DNA from: Symsagittifera roscoffensis
Lineage: Eukaryota > Xenacoelomorpha > Acoela > Convolutidae
Reading direction: 5' to 3'
NCBI RefSeq assembly: GCF_963678635.1
Contig: NC_087067.1
Location: 56,579,964 to 56,643,963, forward strand
Length of the DNA stretch: 64,000 bases
Part shown: positions 53,988 to 64,000 of the stretch, piece by piece
Numbering within the stretch: position 1 is the stretch's first letter
Layout: every line of letters starts with the position of its first letter
Program-made: the position numbers and the translations under genes
The notes under the pieces: model-generated
What the model was told of the DNA's origin: nothing
What the model saw: only the letters and a program-made list of their open reading frames with translations
The model's database searches: none

Positions 53988-56900
53988 CATGCCAGAAAAT
54001 CTGACACATGGGTACAAAAACAAATCATCAAAAACAGCAAAAACAGTTTTTTTTGGGTTAAAAAACTCAATCAGGAAGTAGAAAAAAGCTGGCTTTATAG
54101 ATAAAAAAGTGTCTTGGAGGATATTTTGATCTATCATCTAAGACTTATAGAGAATTTTTTTTTGAAAAAAAAGTTTCAAAAATTTACAAGTGTTAACTTT
54201 TTAGGTGCACACCCCAGATTACTGGAAATAGGCGCAAAATGACGAACACATTAAGCACTTAAACTGAAGATTAAAAAAATAATGGGTGTCAAAGGGCTGG
54301 CTCAAGAGACACAACCCTCTGACCTGTACCCATATGCCAGAAAATCTGACACATGGGTACAAAAACAAATCATCAAAAAACAGCAAAAACAGTTTTTTTG
54401 TGTTAAAAAACTCAATCAGGAAGTAGAAAAAAGCTGGCTTTATCAATAAAAAAGTGTCTTGGAGGATATTTTGATCTATCATCTAAGACTTATAGAGAAT
54501 TTTTTTGACAAAAAAAGTTTCAAAAATTTACAAGTGTTAACTTTAGGTCCAGACCCCAGATTACTGCAAATAGGCGCAAAATGACGCACACATTAAGCAC
54601 TTAAACTGAAGATAAAAAAATAATGGGTGTCAAAGGGCTGGCTCAAGAGACACAACCCTCTGACCTGTACCCATATGCCAGAAAACCTGACACATGGGTA
54701 CAAAAAAAATCATCAAAAAACGGCAAAAACAGTTTTTTTTGAAGAAAAAACTCAACCCGGAAGTAGAAAAGAGCTAGTCTTATCAATTAAAAGTGTCTTG
54801 GAGAATATTTTGATCTATCATCTAAGACTTATAGAGAATTTTTTTGAAAAAAAAAGTTTCAAAAATTTACAAGTGTTAACTTTAGGTCCAGACCCCAGAT
54901 TACTGCAAATAGGCGCAAAATAACGCACACATTAAGCACTTAAACTGAAGATTAAAAAAATAAAAGGTGTCAAAAGGCTGGCTCAAGGGGCACAGCCCTC
55001 TGACCTGTACCCATATGCCAGAAAATCTGACACATGGGTACAAAAACAAATCATCAAAAAACAGCAAAAACAGTTTTTTTGGGTTAAAAAACTCAATCAG
55101 GAAGTAGAAAAAAGCTGGCTTTATCAATAAAAAAGTGTCTTGGAGGATATTTTGATCTATCATCTAAGACTTATAGAGAATTTTTTTTTGAAAAAAAAGT
55201 TTCAAAAATTTACAAGTGTTAACTTTTTAGGTGCAGACCCCAGATTACTGGAAATAGGCGCAAAATGGCGAACACATTAAGCACTTAAACTGAAGATTAA
55301 AAAAAATAATGGGTGTCAAAGGGCTGGCTCAAGAGACACAACCCTCTGACCTGTACCCATATGCCAGAAAATCTGACACATGGGTACAAAAAAAATCATC
55401 AAAAAACGGCAAAAACAGTTTTTTTTGAAGAGAAACTCAACCAGGAAGTAAAAAAGAGCTGGTCTTATCAATTAAAAGTGTCTTGAAGGACATTTTGATC
55501 TATCATCTAAGACTTATAGAGATTTTTTCTTTTTTGAAAAAAAAAATCTAAAAATCACAAGTATTAACTTTGTAGGTCCAGACCCCAGATTACTGGAAAT
55601 AGGCGCAAAATGACGCACAACTTAAGCACTTAAATTGAAGCTAAAAAATAAAGGGTGTCAACGGGCTGGCTCAAGAGGCACAGCCCTCTGACAAAAAAAT
55701 CATCAAAAAACGGCAAAAACTGTTTTTAAAAAAAAAACTCAACCAGGAAGTAAAAAAGAGCTGGTCTTGTCAATTAAAAGTGTCTTGAGGGACATTTTGA
55801 TCTATCATCTAATACTTATAGAGATTTTTTCTTTTTTGAAAAAAAAAAATCTAAAAATCTTAAGTATTAACTTTGTAGGTCCAGACCCCAGATTACTGGA
55901 AATAGGCGCAAAATGACGCACAACTTAAGCACTTAAATTGAAGCTAAAAAAATAAAGGGTGTCAAAAGGCTGGCTCAAGAGGCACAGCCCTCTGACCTGT
56001 ACCCATATGCCAGAAAATCTGACACATGGGTACGAAAACAAATCATCAAAAAACAGCAAAAACAGTTTTTTTTTTAAAAAAACTCAATCAGGAAGTAGAA
56101 AAAAGCTGGCTTTATCAATAAAAAAGTGTCTTGGAGGACAATTTGATCTATCATCTAAGACTTATAGAGAATTTTTTTTTTGAAAAAAAAGTTTCAAAAA
56201 TTTACAAGTGTTAACTTTTTAGGTGCAGACCCCAGATTACTGGTAATAGGCGCAAAATGACGAACACATTAAGCACTTAAACTGAAGATAAAAAACATAA
56301 GTGTGTCAAAAGGCTGGCTCATGAGGCACAACCCTCTGACTTGTACCCATATGCCAGAAAATCTGACACATGGGTACAAAAACAAATCATCAAAAAACAG
56401 CAAAAAAAGTTTTTTTTTTGTTAAAAAACTCAATCAGGAAGTAGAAAAAAGCTGGCTTTATCAATAAAAAATTGTCTTGGAGGATATTTTGATCTGTCAT
56501 CTAAGACTTATAGAGAAATTAATTTTGAAAAAAAAAGTTTCAAAAATTTACAAGTGTTAAGTTTTTAGGTTCAGACCCCAGATTACTGGAAATAGGCGCA
56601 AAATGACGAACACATTGATCACTTAAACTGAAGATTAAAAAAAAATGGGTGTCAAAGGGCTGGCTCAAGAGACACAACCCTCTGACCTGTACCCATATGC
56701 CAGAAAATCTGACACATGGGTACAAAAAAAATCATCAAAAAACGGCAAAAACAGTTTTTTTTGAAGAGAAACTCAACCAGGAAGTAAAAAAGAGCTGGTC
56801 TTATCAATTAAAAGTGTCTTGGAGGACATTTTGATCTATCATCTAAGACTTATAGAGATTTTTTCTTTTTTGAAAAAAAATTTCAAAAAATCACAAGTAT

Positions 56901-59900
56901 TAACTTTGTAGGTCCAGACCCCAGATTACTGGAAATAGGCGCAAAATGACGCACAACTTAAGCACTTAAATTGAAGCTAAAAAATAAAGGGTGTCAACGG
57001 GCTGGCTCAAGAGGCACAGCCCTCTGACAAAAAAATCATCAGAAAACGGCAAAAACAGTTTTTAAAAAAAAACTCAACCAGGAAGTAAAAAAGAGCTGGT
57101 CTTGTCAATTAAAAGTGTCTTGAGGGACATTTTGATCTATCATCTAAGACTTATAGAGATTTTTTCTTTTTTGAAAAAAAATTTTAAAAAATTACAAGTG
57201 TTAACTTTGTAGGTCTAGACCCCAGATTACTGGAAATAGGAGCAAAATGACGCACACCTTAAGCACTTAAATTGAAGCTAAAAAAATAAAGGGTGTCAAA
57301 AGGCTGGCTCAAGAGGCACAGCCCTCTGACTTGTACCCATATGCCAGAAAATCTGACACATGGGTACAAAAACAAATCATCAAAAAACAGCAAAAACAGT
57401 TTTTTTTTTTAAAAAACTCAATCAGGAAGTAGAAAAAAGCTGGCTTTATCAATAAAAAAGTGTCTTGGAGGACAATTTGATCTATCATCTAAGACTTATA
57501 GAGAATTTTTTTTTTGAAAAAAAAGTTTCAAAAATTTACAAGTGTTAACTTTTTAGGTGCAGACCCCAGATTACTGGTAATAGGCGCAAAATGACGAACA
57601 CATTAAGCACTTAAACTGAAGATAAAAAAAATAAGTGTGTCAAAAGGCTGGCTCATGAGGCACAACCCTCTGACTTGTACCCATATGCCAGAAAATCTGA
57701 CACATGGGTACAAAAACAAATCATCAAAAAACAGCGAAAAAAGTTTTTTTTTTGTTAAAAAACTCAATCAGGAAGTAGAAAAAAGCTGGCTTTATCAATA
57801 AAAAAGTGTCTTGGAGGATATTTTGATCTGTCATCTAAGACTTATAGAGAAATTAATTTTGAAAAAAAAGTTTCAAAAAATTACAAGTGTTAAGTTTTTA
57901 GGTTCAGACCCCAGATTACTGGAAATAGGCGCAAAATGACGAACACATTGATCACTTAAACTGAAGATTAAAAAAAAATGGGTGTCAAAGGGCTGGCTCA
58001 AGAGACACAACCCTCTGACCTGTACCCATATGCCAGAAAATCTGACACATGGGTACAAAAACAAATCATCAAAAAACAGCAAAAACAGTTTTTTTGTGTT
58101 AAAAAACTCAATCAGGAAGTAGAAAAAAGCTGGCTTTATCAATAAAAAAGTGTCTTGGAGGACATTTTGATCTATCATCTAAGACTTATAGAGAATTTTT
58201 TTTTTGAAAAAAAAGTTTCAAAAATTTACAAGTGTTAACTTTTTAGGCCCAGACCCCAGATTACTGGAAATAGGCGCAAAATGACACACACATTAAGCAC
58301 TTACACTTAAACTGAAGATTAAAAAAAAGGGTGTCAAAAGTCTGGCTCAAGAGGCGCAGCCCTCTGACCTGTACCCATATGCCAGAAAATCTGACACATG
58401 GGTACAAAAACAAATCATCAAAAAACAGCAAAAACAGTTTTTTTGTGTTAAAAAACTCAATCAGGAAGAAGAAAAAAGCTGGCTTTATCAATAAAAAAGT
58501 GTCTTGGAGGATATTTTGATCTATCATCTAAGACTTATAGAGAATTTAATTTTGAAAAAAAAGTTTCAAAAATTTACAAGTGTTAAGTTTTTAGGTTCAG
58601 ACCCCAGATTACTGGAAATAGGCGCAAAATGACGAACACATTGATCACTTAAACTGAAGATTAAAAAAAAATGGGTGTCAAAGGGCTGGCTCAAGAGACA
58701 CAACCCTCTGACTTGTACCCATATGCCAGAAAATCTGACACATGGGTACAAAAAAATCTGACACATGGGTACAAAAACAAATCATCAAAAAACAGCAAAA
58801 ACAGTTTTTTTGGGTTAAAAAACTCAATCAGGAAGTAGTAAAAAGCTGGCTTTATCAATAAAAAAGTGTCTTGGAGGATATTTTGATCTAACATCTAAGA
58901 CTTATAGAGAATTTTTTTTTGAAAAAAAAATTTCAAAAATTTACAAGTGTTAACTTTTCTAGGTGCAGACCCCAGATTACTGGAAATAGGCGCAAAATGA
59001 CGAACACATTAAGCACTTAAACTGAAGATTAAAAAAAATAATGGGTGTCAAAGGGCTGGCTCAAGAGACACAACCCTCTGACCTGTACCCATATGCCAGA
59101 AAATCTGACACATTGGTGCAAAAAAAAATCATCAAAAAACGGCAAAAACAGTTTTTTTTTGAAGAGAAACTCAACCAGGAAGTAAAAAAGAGCTGGTCTT
59201 ATCAATTAAAAGTGTCTTGGAGGACATTTTGATCTATAATCTAAGACTTATAGAGATTTTTTCTTTTTTGAAAAAAAATTTCAAAAAATTACAAGTGTTA
59301 ACTTTGTAGGTCTAGACCCCAGATTACTGGAAATAGGCGCAAAATGATACACACCTTAAGCACTTAAATTGAAGTTAAAAAAATAAAGGGTGTCAAAAGG
59401 CTGGCTCAAGAGGCACAGCCCTCTGACCTGTACCCATATGCCAGAAAATCTGACACATGGGTACAAAAAAAAATCATCAAAAAACGGCAAAAACAGCTTT
59501 TTTTGAAGAAAAACTCAACCAGGAAGTAAAAAAGAGCTGGTCTTATCAAATAAAAGTGTCATGGAGGATATTTTGATCTATCATCTAAGAATTATAGAGA
59601 TTTTTTCTTTTTTGAAAAAAAATTTCAAAAATTTACAAGTGTTAACTTTGTAGGTCTAGACCCCAGATTACTGGAAATAGGCGCAAAATGACGCACACCT
59701 TAAGCACTTAAATTGAAGCTAAAAAAATAAAGGGTGTCAAAAGGCTGGCTCAAGAGGCACAACCGTCTGACCTGTACCCATATGCCAGAAAATCTGACAC
59801 TTGAGTACAAAAAAAAATCATCAAAAAACGGCAAAAACAGCTTTTTTTGAAGAAAAACTCAACCAGGAAGTAAAAAAGAGCTGGTCTTATCAATTAAAAG

Positions 59901-60347
59901 TGTCATGGAGGACATTTTGATCTATCATCTAAGAATTATAGAGATTTTTTCTTTTTTGAAAAAAACTTTCAAAAATTTACAAGTGTTAACTTTGTAGGTC
60001 TAGACCCCAGATTACTGGAAATAGGCGCAAAATGACGCACACCTTAAGCACTTAAATTGAAGCTAAAAAAATAAAGGGTGTCAAAAGGCTGGCTCAAGAG
60101 GCACAGCCCTCTGACTTGTACCCATATGCCAGAAAATCTGACACATGGGTACAAAAACAAATCATCAAAAAACAGCAAAAACAGTTTTTTTTGGGTTAAA
60201 AAACTCAGTCAGGAAGTAGAAAAAAGCTGGCTTTATCAATAAAAAAATGTCTTGGAGGATATTTTGATCTATCATCTAAGACTTATACAGAATTTTTTTT
60301 TTGAAAAAAAAGTTTCAAAAAAATAAAAGTGTTAACTTTTTAGGTGT
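53988..60347. repeat. 345-bp satellite array, about 18 copies, with 4-unit higher-order structure
   Basis: The phrase ACCCCAGATTACTG recurs at 54211, 54553, 54892, 55237, 55582, 55885, 56229, 56574, 56918, 57219, 57563, 57909, 58253, 58601, 58969, 59315, 59660 and 60004. Spacing is mostly 339-348 bp, two units are 301-303 and one is 368. Most units carry an inverted repeat GTACCCAT...ATGGGTAC with an 18-19 base loop; the two short units lack precisely that 37-bp hairpin. The blocks 55310-56645 and 56646-57975 are near-identical, giving a roughly 1,336-bp four-unit higher-order repeat. The array begins inside the decayed ORF at the hairpin (CATGCCAGAAAATCTG) and ends near 60347. The many 60-100-codon frames in it are repeat artefacts. 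Confidence 0.97.
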
Positions 60348-60446
60348 TTACTTTATTTGAAATGGAATAAACTTCTAGGTCATGGTTGATTATTTTTTTA
60401 ATAGAAAAAAATTCTGGAAGAAATTTGAAATGTCAAATAAACTTAC

Positions 60447-60540
60447 CGAAATACGTTGATTTGAACATTGTTCAATCTTTCAAATCTTACTATTTCCAGA
60501 ATGCTCATTGGCATCTCAAAATCTCCTTGAATCTTCACTA
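60447..60540 (-). pseudogene. Continuation of the minus-strand Polinton-type PolB gene after a frameshift
   Basis: Downstream of the stop at 60551, another minus-strand frame reads EMPMSILEIVRFERLNNVQI then NVF. It resembles the segment that normally follows the conserved block of these polymerases. It ends at a GTAAGT (60446-60441), which could be a splice donor. The satellite array starts about 95 bp further on, so the rest of the gene is missing. Confidence 0.45.
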
Positions 60541-60550
60541 TCTGTTTTAT

Positions 60551-61729
60551 CTATCGCTGTCTTGCATCTGGTTGCCTTTGTGGGGGTTCCTCCGCGTCCC
60601 CTTCATCTTGATTGTCGTTGAGGGCAACGACGACAACATCCTTATCAGACTCTCCTTTAACTTCATCATCATCGCTGTCTTCGTCCTCGCTGTCTTCTTC
60701 TTTATACGTTGCACATTTGGTCTTCTTTCGGTATGCCTGAGAAGATGCGTATAGAGGTGGACCATGTTTGAGGTGATAGACTGCAATGAAGCAATACAGA
60801 AAGCATTTATCGTTCGTCTTTGTTTCTATATTTACAAGGTTCAAGTTCTGTTTTTTGAGACCAAGCGGTAGCGGCAAGTAGCTTCCTGCGCGCATTGGAG
60901 ACAGTTTAGCGAAATTGATAGTTACTTTCGAAATTCTTTCAATTATCCACCCACTTCCATGAGAAGCGAAGCAGTTGATGGAGTTGAGCATATGTTTAAT
61001 CATCTCAATGTACTGCCCCTGTTCCAGACCACCATAATTGACACGTACCATCTCGGTGTTCAACAAAAGTGTGATTTTCTCAACATTGGGTTCTTCGTCG
61101 TTTTCCACGGTAGGGTGTTTCATCAAGCTCACTTCAACTGAGAATTGCACCTTAATTGATCCGTTTTGCGAGTGCTCGAATATGAAGTCATCAATGACTT
61201 CTTTGTTTCGCATCATGAAATCGAGCAGATCGATTTCATTCTCGTCGAAATTTAGTTGATATTTTTTCAAATTGCCATTGAAAGCGGTTTGACTCTCAGT
61301 CAAAATTGACCGAGTGCTTTGAGGTACTCGCCGCATTGTTGATGAACCTTCGATGGCGATAGGCTCATTGCTACCACCACCACCACCACCACCACCGGTT
61401 GAAGTAGAGCCAGCATCCGAATCCCAGACTGGAAGTCCATGGCGGTTGTTCATGTGACTCTGATATTTTTCCAAGCGCATAAACACTGTTCTGCAAATTG
61501 CACAGTGCTTGTTTGCTGATTTACCGTGATCTATTTCAATGTGCTGAATAGTTTCAGCCACCGAACTGAACTCCTCAAGGCAGTCATCGCATTTGACTCT
61601 GACGGCTGCAATCGGCGCATGAAGGTTGTGGACTGTCTTCTTATGACGTCGTAGGTTTTTGGCGGAGCCCAGAACGGCATCACACAGATGACATGCGAGA
61701 TTGGTTTTAGCTTTAGAAGAATTGGGCAT
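60551..61729 (-). CDS. N-terminal part of a Polinton-type PolB protein with three C2H2 zinc fingers
   Basis: It starts at ATG 61729 (an upstream extension to 61777 lacks ATG) and is 392 residues long. Three C2H2 fingers come first: CHLCDAVLGSAKNLRRHKKTVH, then CDDC...HIEIDH and CAIC...HMNNRH. A Gly8 run follows, then a middle region ending in MRAGSYLPLPLGLKKQ and NDKCFLYCFIAVYHLKHG, the conserved block that precedes the polymerase domain in these genes. The tail is very acidic (DSEDEDSDDDE). No exonuclease or palm motif is present, so this is a truncated or frameshifted gene. It runs toward the satellite array, opposite to the polymerase fragment at 46-50 kb. Confidence 0.65.
   Translation of the reverse strand: MPNSSKAKTNLACHLCDAVLGSAKNLRRHKKTVHNLHAPIAAVRVKCDDCLEEFSSVAETIQHIEIDHGKSANKHCAICRTVFMRLEKYQSHMNNRHGLPVWDSDAGSTSTGGGGGGGGSNEPIAIEGSSTMRRVPQSTRSILTESQTAFNGNLKKYQLNFDENEIDLLDFMMRNKEVIDDFIFEHSQNGSIKVQFSVEVSLMKHPTVENDEEPNVEKITLLLNTEMVRVNYGGLEQGQYIEMIKHMLNSINCFASHGSGWIIERISKVTINFAKLSPMRAGSYLPLPLGLKKQNLNLVNIETKTNDKCFLYCFIAVYHLKHGPPLYASSQAYRKKTKCATYKEEDSEDEDSDDDEVKGESDKDVVVVALNDNQDEGDAEEPPQRQPDARQR
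61372..61397. repeat. (ACC)n microsatellite encoding polyglycine
   Basis: Eight consecutive ACC triplets on the plus strand give the Gly8 run in the minus-strand zinc-finger protein. Confidence 0.9.
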
Positions 61730-61779
61730 TGTTTTGTTGATTTTCTTTCGAAAGTTTATGATTTGAGAAAAATTCAAAC

Positions 61780-62035
61780 TGGTCTGATTAATCAGAATAA
61801 AGTTTTTGAATGAAGATTTTTTGTTTCAATCAAGAACTGTTGAAATTCAGAAAGCAAAAGACAAAAGTGAATTTTTAGTTTGGGGTTTAAATCTTAATTG
61901 TTTTCCAACCACAAGCGTAGGTGAATTATAGTTGTTGATTAGCGGTTTTATTTTCCTTTTCGGTTAAATTAGTCAGTCCTGTTAAGGAAATAATCATTAC
62001 TGAGACCTTGTGGTTTGTTTTTTCGTGTTTCACAA
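61780..62035. other. Short spacer
   Basis: This AT-rich sequence between the minus-strand zinc-finger gene and the plus-strand integrase fragment should contain the promoter of the former. No specific site is recognised. Confidence 0.4.
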
Positions 62036-62554
62036 AATCACTATTGCAAACCAAATAAAGATTCAATATGCTATAACCTACCATTACATACACACGATGA
62101 AGATCATTTTCATCACCCACAAATTCTCAAACTAGCCTCCGGTACACACACCAAATGGATTTTAAACAAAGACAAAAAGCATAATGAAATTTACTAAAAA
62201 GTAACAGAGAAATTGTTACAACGGCAGAACATCAATAACCAAATTAATCTACGATTTACACCAGCTACCGATTTAAAAATAGGAACATTTGTTTTAATAC
62301 CAAATTTCCAAACACAAAAAGGAATCTCTAAAAAATTACAACCAATTCGAAAAGGACCCTATCAAGTAATTGCTAAACCCACTGAAGCAACATATAAGCT
62401 AATAGACACCACAAAAAAGGAAATTGTTCAACATAGGAACAATTTACTACCATATTATCCGAAAAAATACGCCTTGCGCGAATTAACCCAATTATATTCT
62501 TTCAACGGTTTAAAAGTAATCCAAAAAAACACAAAAGGAACCAGAAACAAATGA
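62036..62554 (+). pseudogene. pol: Integrase C-terminal fragment of a third, A-rich Ty3-type retrotransposon
   Basis: The frame begins mid-protein (about 62036) and has a TAA at 62195-62197, after which it continues in the same frame as KVTEKLLQRQNINNQINLRF. The segment DLKIGTFVLIPN, GISKKLQPIRKGPYQVIAKP and EIVQHRNNLLPYYPKKYALR is the small-barrel C-terminal domain that ends many Ty3-type integrases and binds DNA. The upstream catalytic core is absent. The plus strand is strongly A-rich, unlike the other retroelements here. Confidence 0.75.
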
Positions 62555-63170
62555 AACTAATCAAAATCAACATAAAATAATTCAAAATCAAAACAAAAAT
62601 CAAAAAGACACAAAAACACTAAATTCAGATAATTTAGGAAAAGAAAGAAAAAATTGAAAAATGATAGAAAAAATCTTGCCTCAAGAGCAAAAAGAAAAAT
62701 CTACGTATAGAGAATCATCACGACTTAGAAATCAACCACGTAAAAACTATAAAACATTCATCCCACAATCAAAAATATTAAAGAAAGTTGAATTTTAAAA
62801 ATGAACTTCTTTCTTCTCTCTTCTTCATAGAATTCATCACCCATCCTCATATACATCTCAAACATTTTAACTTTCATATTTTCAAAATAACATGCTGCAA
62901 CAGACGCTGTATTTCTAGTTCAAAATCAACCAATAAGATTCATTCAAGTCCACAGGTACGATAATGTAAACTCTATTTAAATGATCAAACAATTTTCAGC
63001 AGAACAGATATTTTTCTCGTATTTATAATTTTCTTCACATTTTATCATCCCTAATTATGACAAAATGCAAATGTATAAAAAAGGCAATAGTCACATTCGC
63101 ATTAGCCACAATACTTTTAATTCTTTTCATTGAAGAATACTATAACAAACATAAATCTTCTCACTAAAAA
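62555..63170. other. A-rich region between integrase end and next frame, possible LTR
   Basis: Broken Asn/Lys-rich frames continue to about 62800. The interval from about 62800 to 63170 could be an LTR or env remnant, since an integrase end precedes it and a gag-like frame follows. I could not fix TG...CA ends or a TGG primer site. Confidence 0.35.
63057..63167 (+). CDS. Small hypothetical membrane peptide
   Basis: ATG 63057 to TAA 63165-63167 gives 36 residues: a basic, Cys-containing start (MTKCKCIKKA) followed by a single hydrophobic span of about 16 residues (IVTFALATILLILFI) and a polar tail. It could be a relic of an envelope-type transmembrane segment or a chance frame in AT-rich DNA. 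Confidence 0.2.
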   Translation: MTKCKCIKKAIVTFALATILLILFIEEYYNKHKSSH

Positions 63171-64000
63171 TCAAAGTCTATATAAAACACATTTCCAAAA
63201 TTGCTAACCAAGCACCAACAAATCAGTCTTCACCGACATCTCCCCAAGACAACCCAACAGAACATATAACTACTCAAAACGCCCAAACATCTACACGAAT
63301 ATCATTTCAAGATAACCCATACACCTTTGAACGACACGCCCGCTTATCTGAACCTCTCGAACCAGTTCAGAGACAAGCATCACTAAGTGAACCAACATAT
63401 AACTTATACCCTACACTACAACAAGACTTAAATCGAATCCGACACATCAGCCAAAATCAAAATACAATAGAAGTGAATAGACAAATAATACATCCAAGAA
63501 GAAATAGGAATTTTCAAACTCTTAGAATCACATTTAGCATACCTCAATCTCCAACCCCATCAAGTTCAGAAAATTCTAGTATAACACTACCAGATACACC
63601 AACGCTAACTCCTAATATTCAATCAGAACATCTAGGATCAACACCAACATCAGCACAAATACGTGAAAATCCTTTTAACCCACCTAACCCAAACGAACGC
63701 TTACCCTATTGGGCAACACAACCCTAATCACTCGGAGAACCAAACCAAGTAAATGACTTAATAGACACTTCATCAGATACAACCTTATCACCATCACAAT
63801 TTCACCATCTTTTTTCCCATTAAATATTTCACACGATATTAATACTCGTTACAGTGAACAATCTACAAATATACCTCTAAGATTGGATTGGAATACATTT
63901 GTAGCACCTCCTCCATTATTCGGACAACATAACGAAAGCCACCGACTACACAGTTGGGCACTTAACAGATTACAATATAGACAAGATATCCACGAAGATA
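63170..64000 (+). pseudogene. Pro/Ser/Asn-rich, gag-like reading frame, continues beyond the window
   Basis: An open frame without a clear ATG runs to TAA 63725 and is low in complexity (many Pro, Asn, Ser, Thr, Gln), with ERHARLSEPLEPVQRQASLS and a Thr/Pro-rich stretch. After further stops another frame reads RLDWNTFVAPPPLFGQHNES and HRLHSWALNRLQYRQDI to the window edge, which resembles the entry into a retrotransposon gag core. Composition matches the integrase fragment upstream, so both probably belong to the same family. Confidence 0.4.

Noticed and set aside
54627-54923. Many 60-100-codon frames such as MSKGWLKRHNPLTCTHMPEN in the satellite
   Set aside because: They recur with each satellite monomer on both strands, with length set by indels in A-runs; no coding selection is apparent.
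53988-60347. CRISPR-like appearance of regular repeats
   Set aside because: Units are 345 bp tandem copies without unique spacers, in a eukaryotic context; this is satellite DNA.
60386-60754. Hydrophobic 122-codon plus-strand frame resembling a membrane protein
   Set aside because: It is the complement of the acidic C-terminal coding region of the minus-strand zinc-finger gene, which produces Leu/Phe/Val-rich antisense frames.

Overview
The window is animal (metazoan) genomic DNA from an invertebrate that I cannot name. The evidence is eukaryotic throughout: short GT-AG introns (about 42-74 nt), a nucleoplasmin-type histone chaperone gene, a JmjC-like gene with an AATAAA signal, tRNA-like sequences, BEL/Pao and Ty3/Gypsy retrotransposons, Polinton/Maverick-type DNA polymerase genes and satellite DNA. 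There are no bacterial operons and no CRISPR array. The window is almost entirely accessory, repeat-driven sequence. Only two loci look like host genes.

Layout. 1-10.4 kb is AT-rich and gene-poor. It holds an old tandem repeat (1.1-1.65 kb), a 26-bp microtandem (1.96 kb), a mosaic of three repeat modules (2.7-8.2 kb) with an embedded tRNA-like sequence, and two more tRNA-like sequences at 9.6 and 10.45 kb. 10.53-19.61 kb (+) is a nearly full-length BEL/Pao element: putative LTR, primer-binding site, repeat-rich leader, an extra ORF ahead of gag, then gag-protease-RT-RNaseH-integrase. The polyprotein is broken by several stops and frameshifts, and the 3' end runs into a G-run and a 200-N assembly gap. 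19.86-20.87 kb (+) is a broken JmjC-like gene. 21.42-26.74 kb (-) is a second, different BEL/Pao element, also broken.

25.9-38.6 kb is a nested set of tandem segmental duplications (units of about 3.3 and 3.9 kb). They carry the host nucleoplasmin-like gene on the minus strand three times: copy A frameshifted, copy B apparently intact, copy C truncated. The duplicated blocks also carry a dead piece of the second BEL element, which lets the events be ordered in time. 38.7-45.06 kb (+) is a decayed Ty3/Gypsy element that stops inside the integrase core. 45.97-50.2 kb (+) is a frameshifted Polinton-type protein-primed DNA polymerase B whose second motif-C aspartate is replaced by tyrosine. 50.2-53.98 kb (+) is a long, decayed reading frame of unknown function with composition like the Gypsy element; it may be that element's other half, split by the polymerase segment.

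53.99-60.35 kb is an array of about 18 copies of a 345-bp satellite, each normally with an 8-bp inverted repeat, and with a four-unit higher-order repeat. 60.45-61.73 kb (-) is the N-terminal part of another Polinton-type polymerase gene (three C2H2 fingers). 62.0-64.0 kb (+) holds the C-terminal end of an integrase from a third, A-rich Ty3-type element, followed by a Pro/Asn/Ser-rich open frame that runs off the window.

The genes do not form a pathway. The locus reads as a graveyard of selfish elements around one duplicated chromatin gene. All assignments come from motif recognition by eye; no database search was run.
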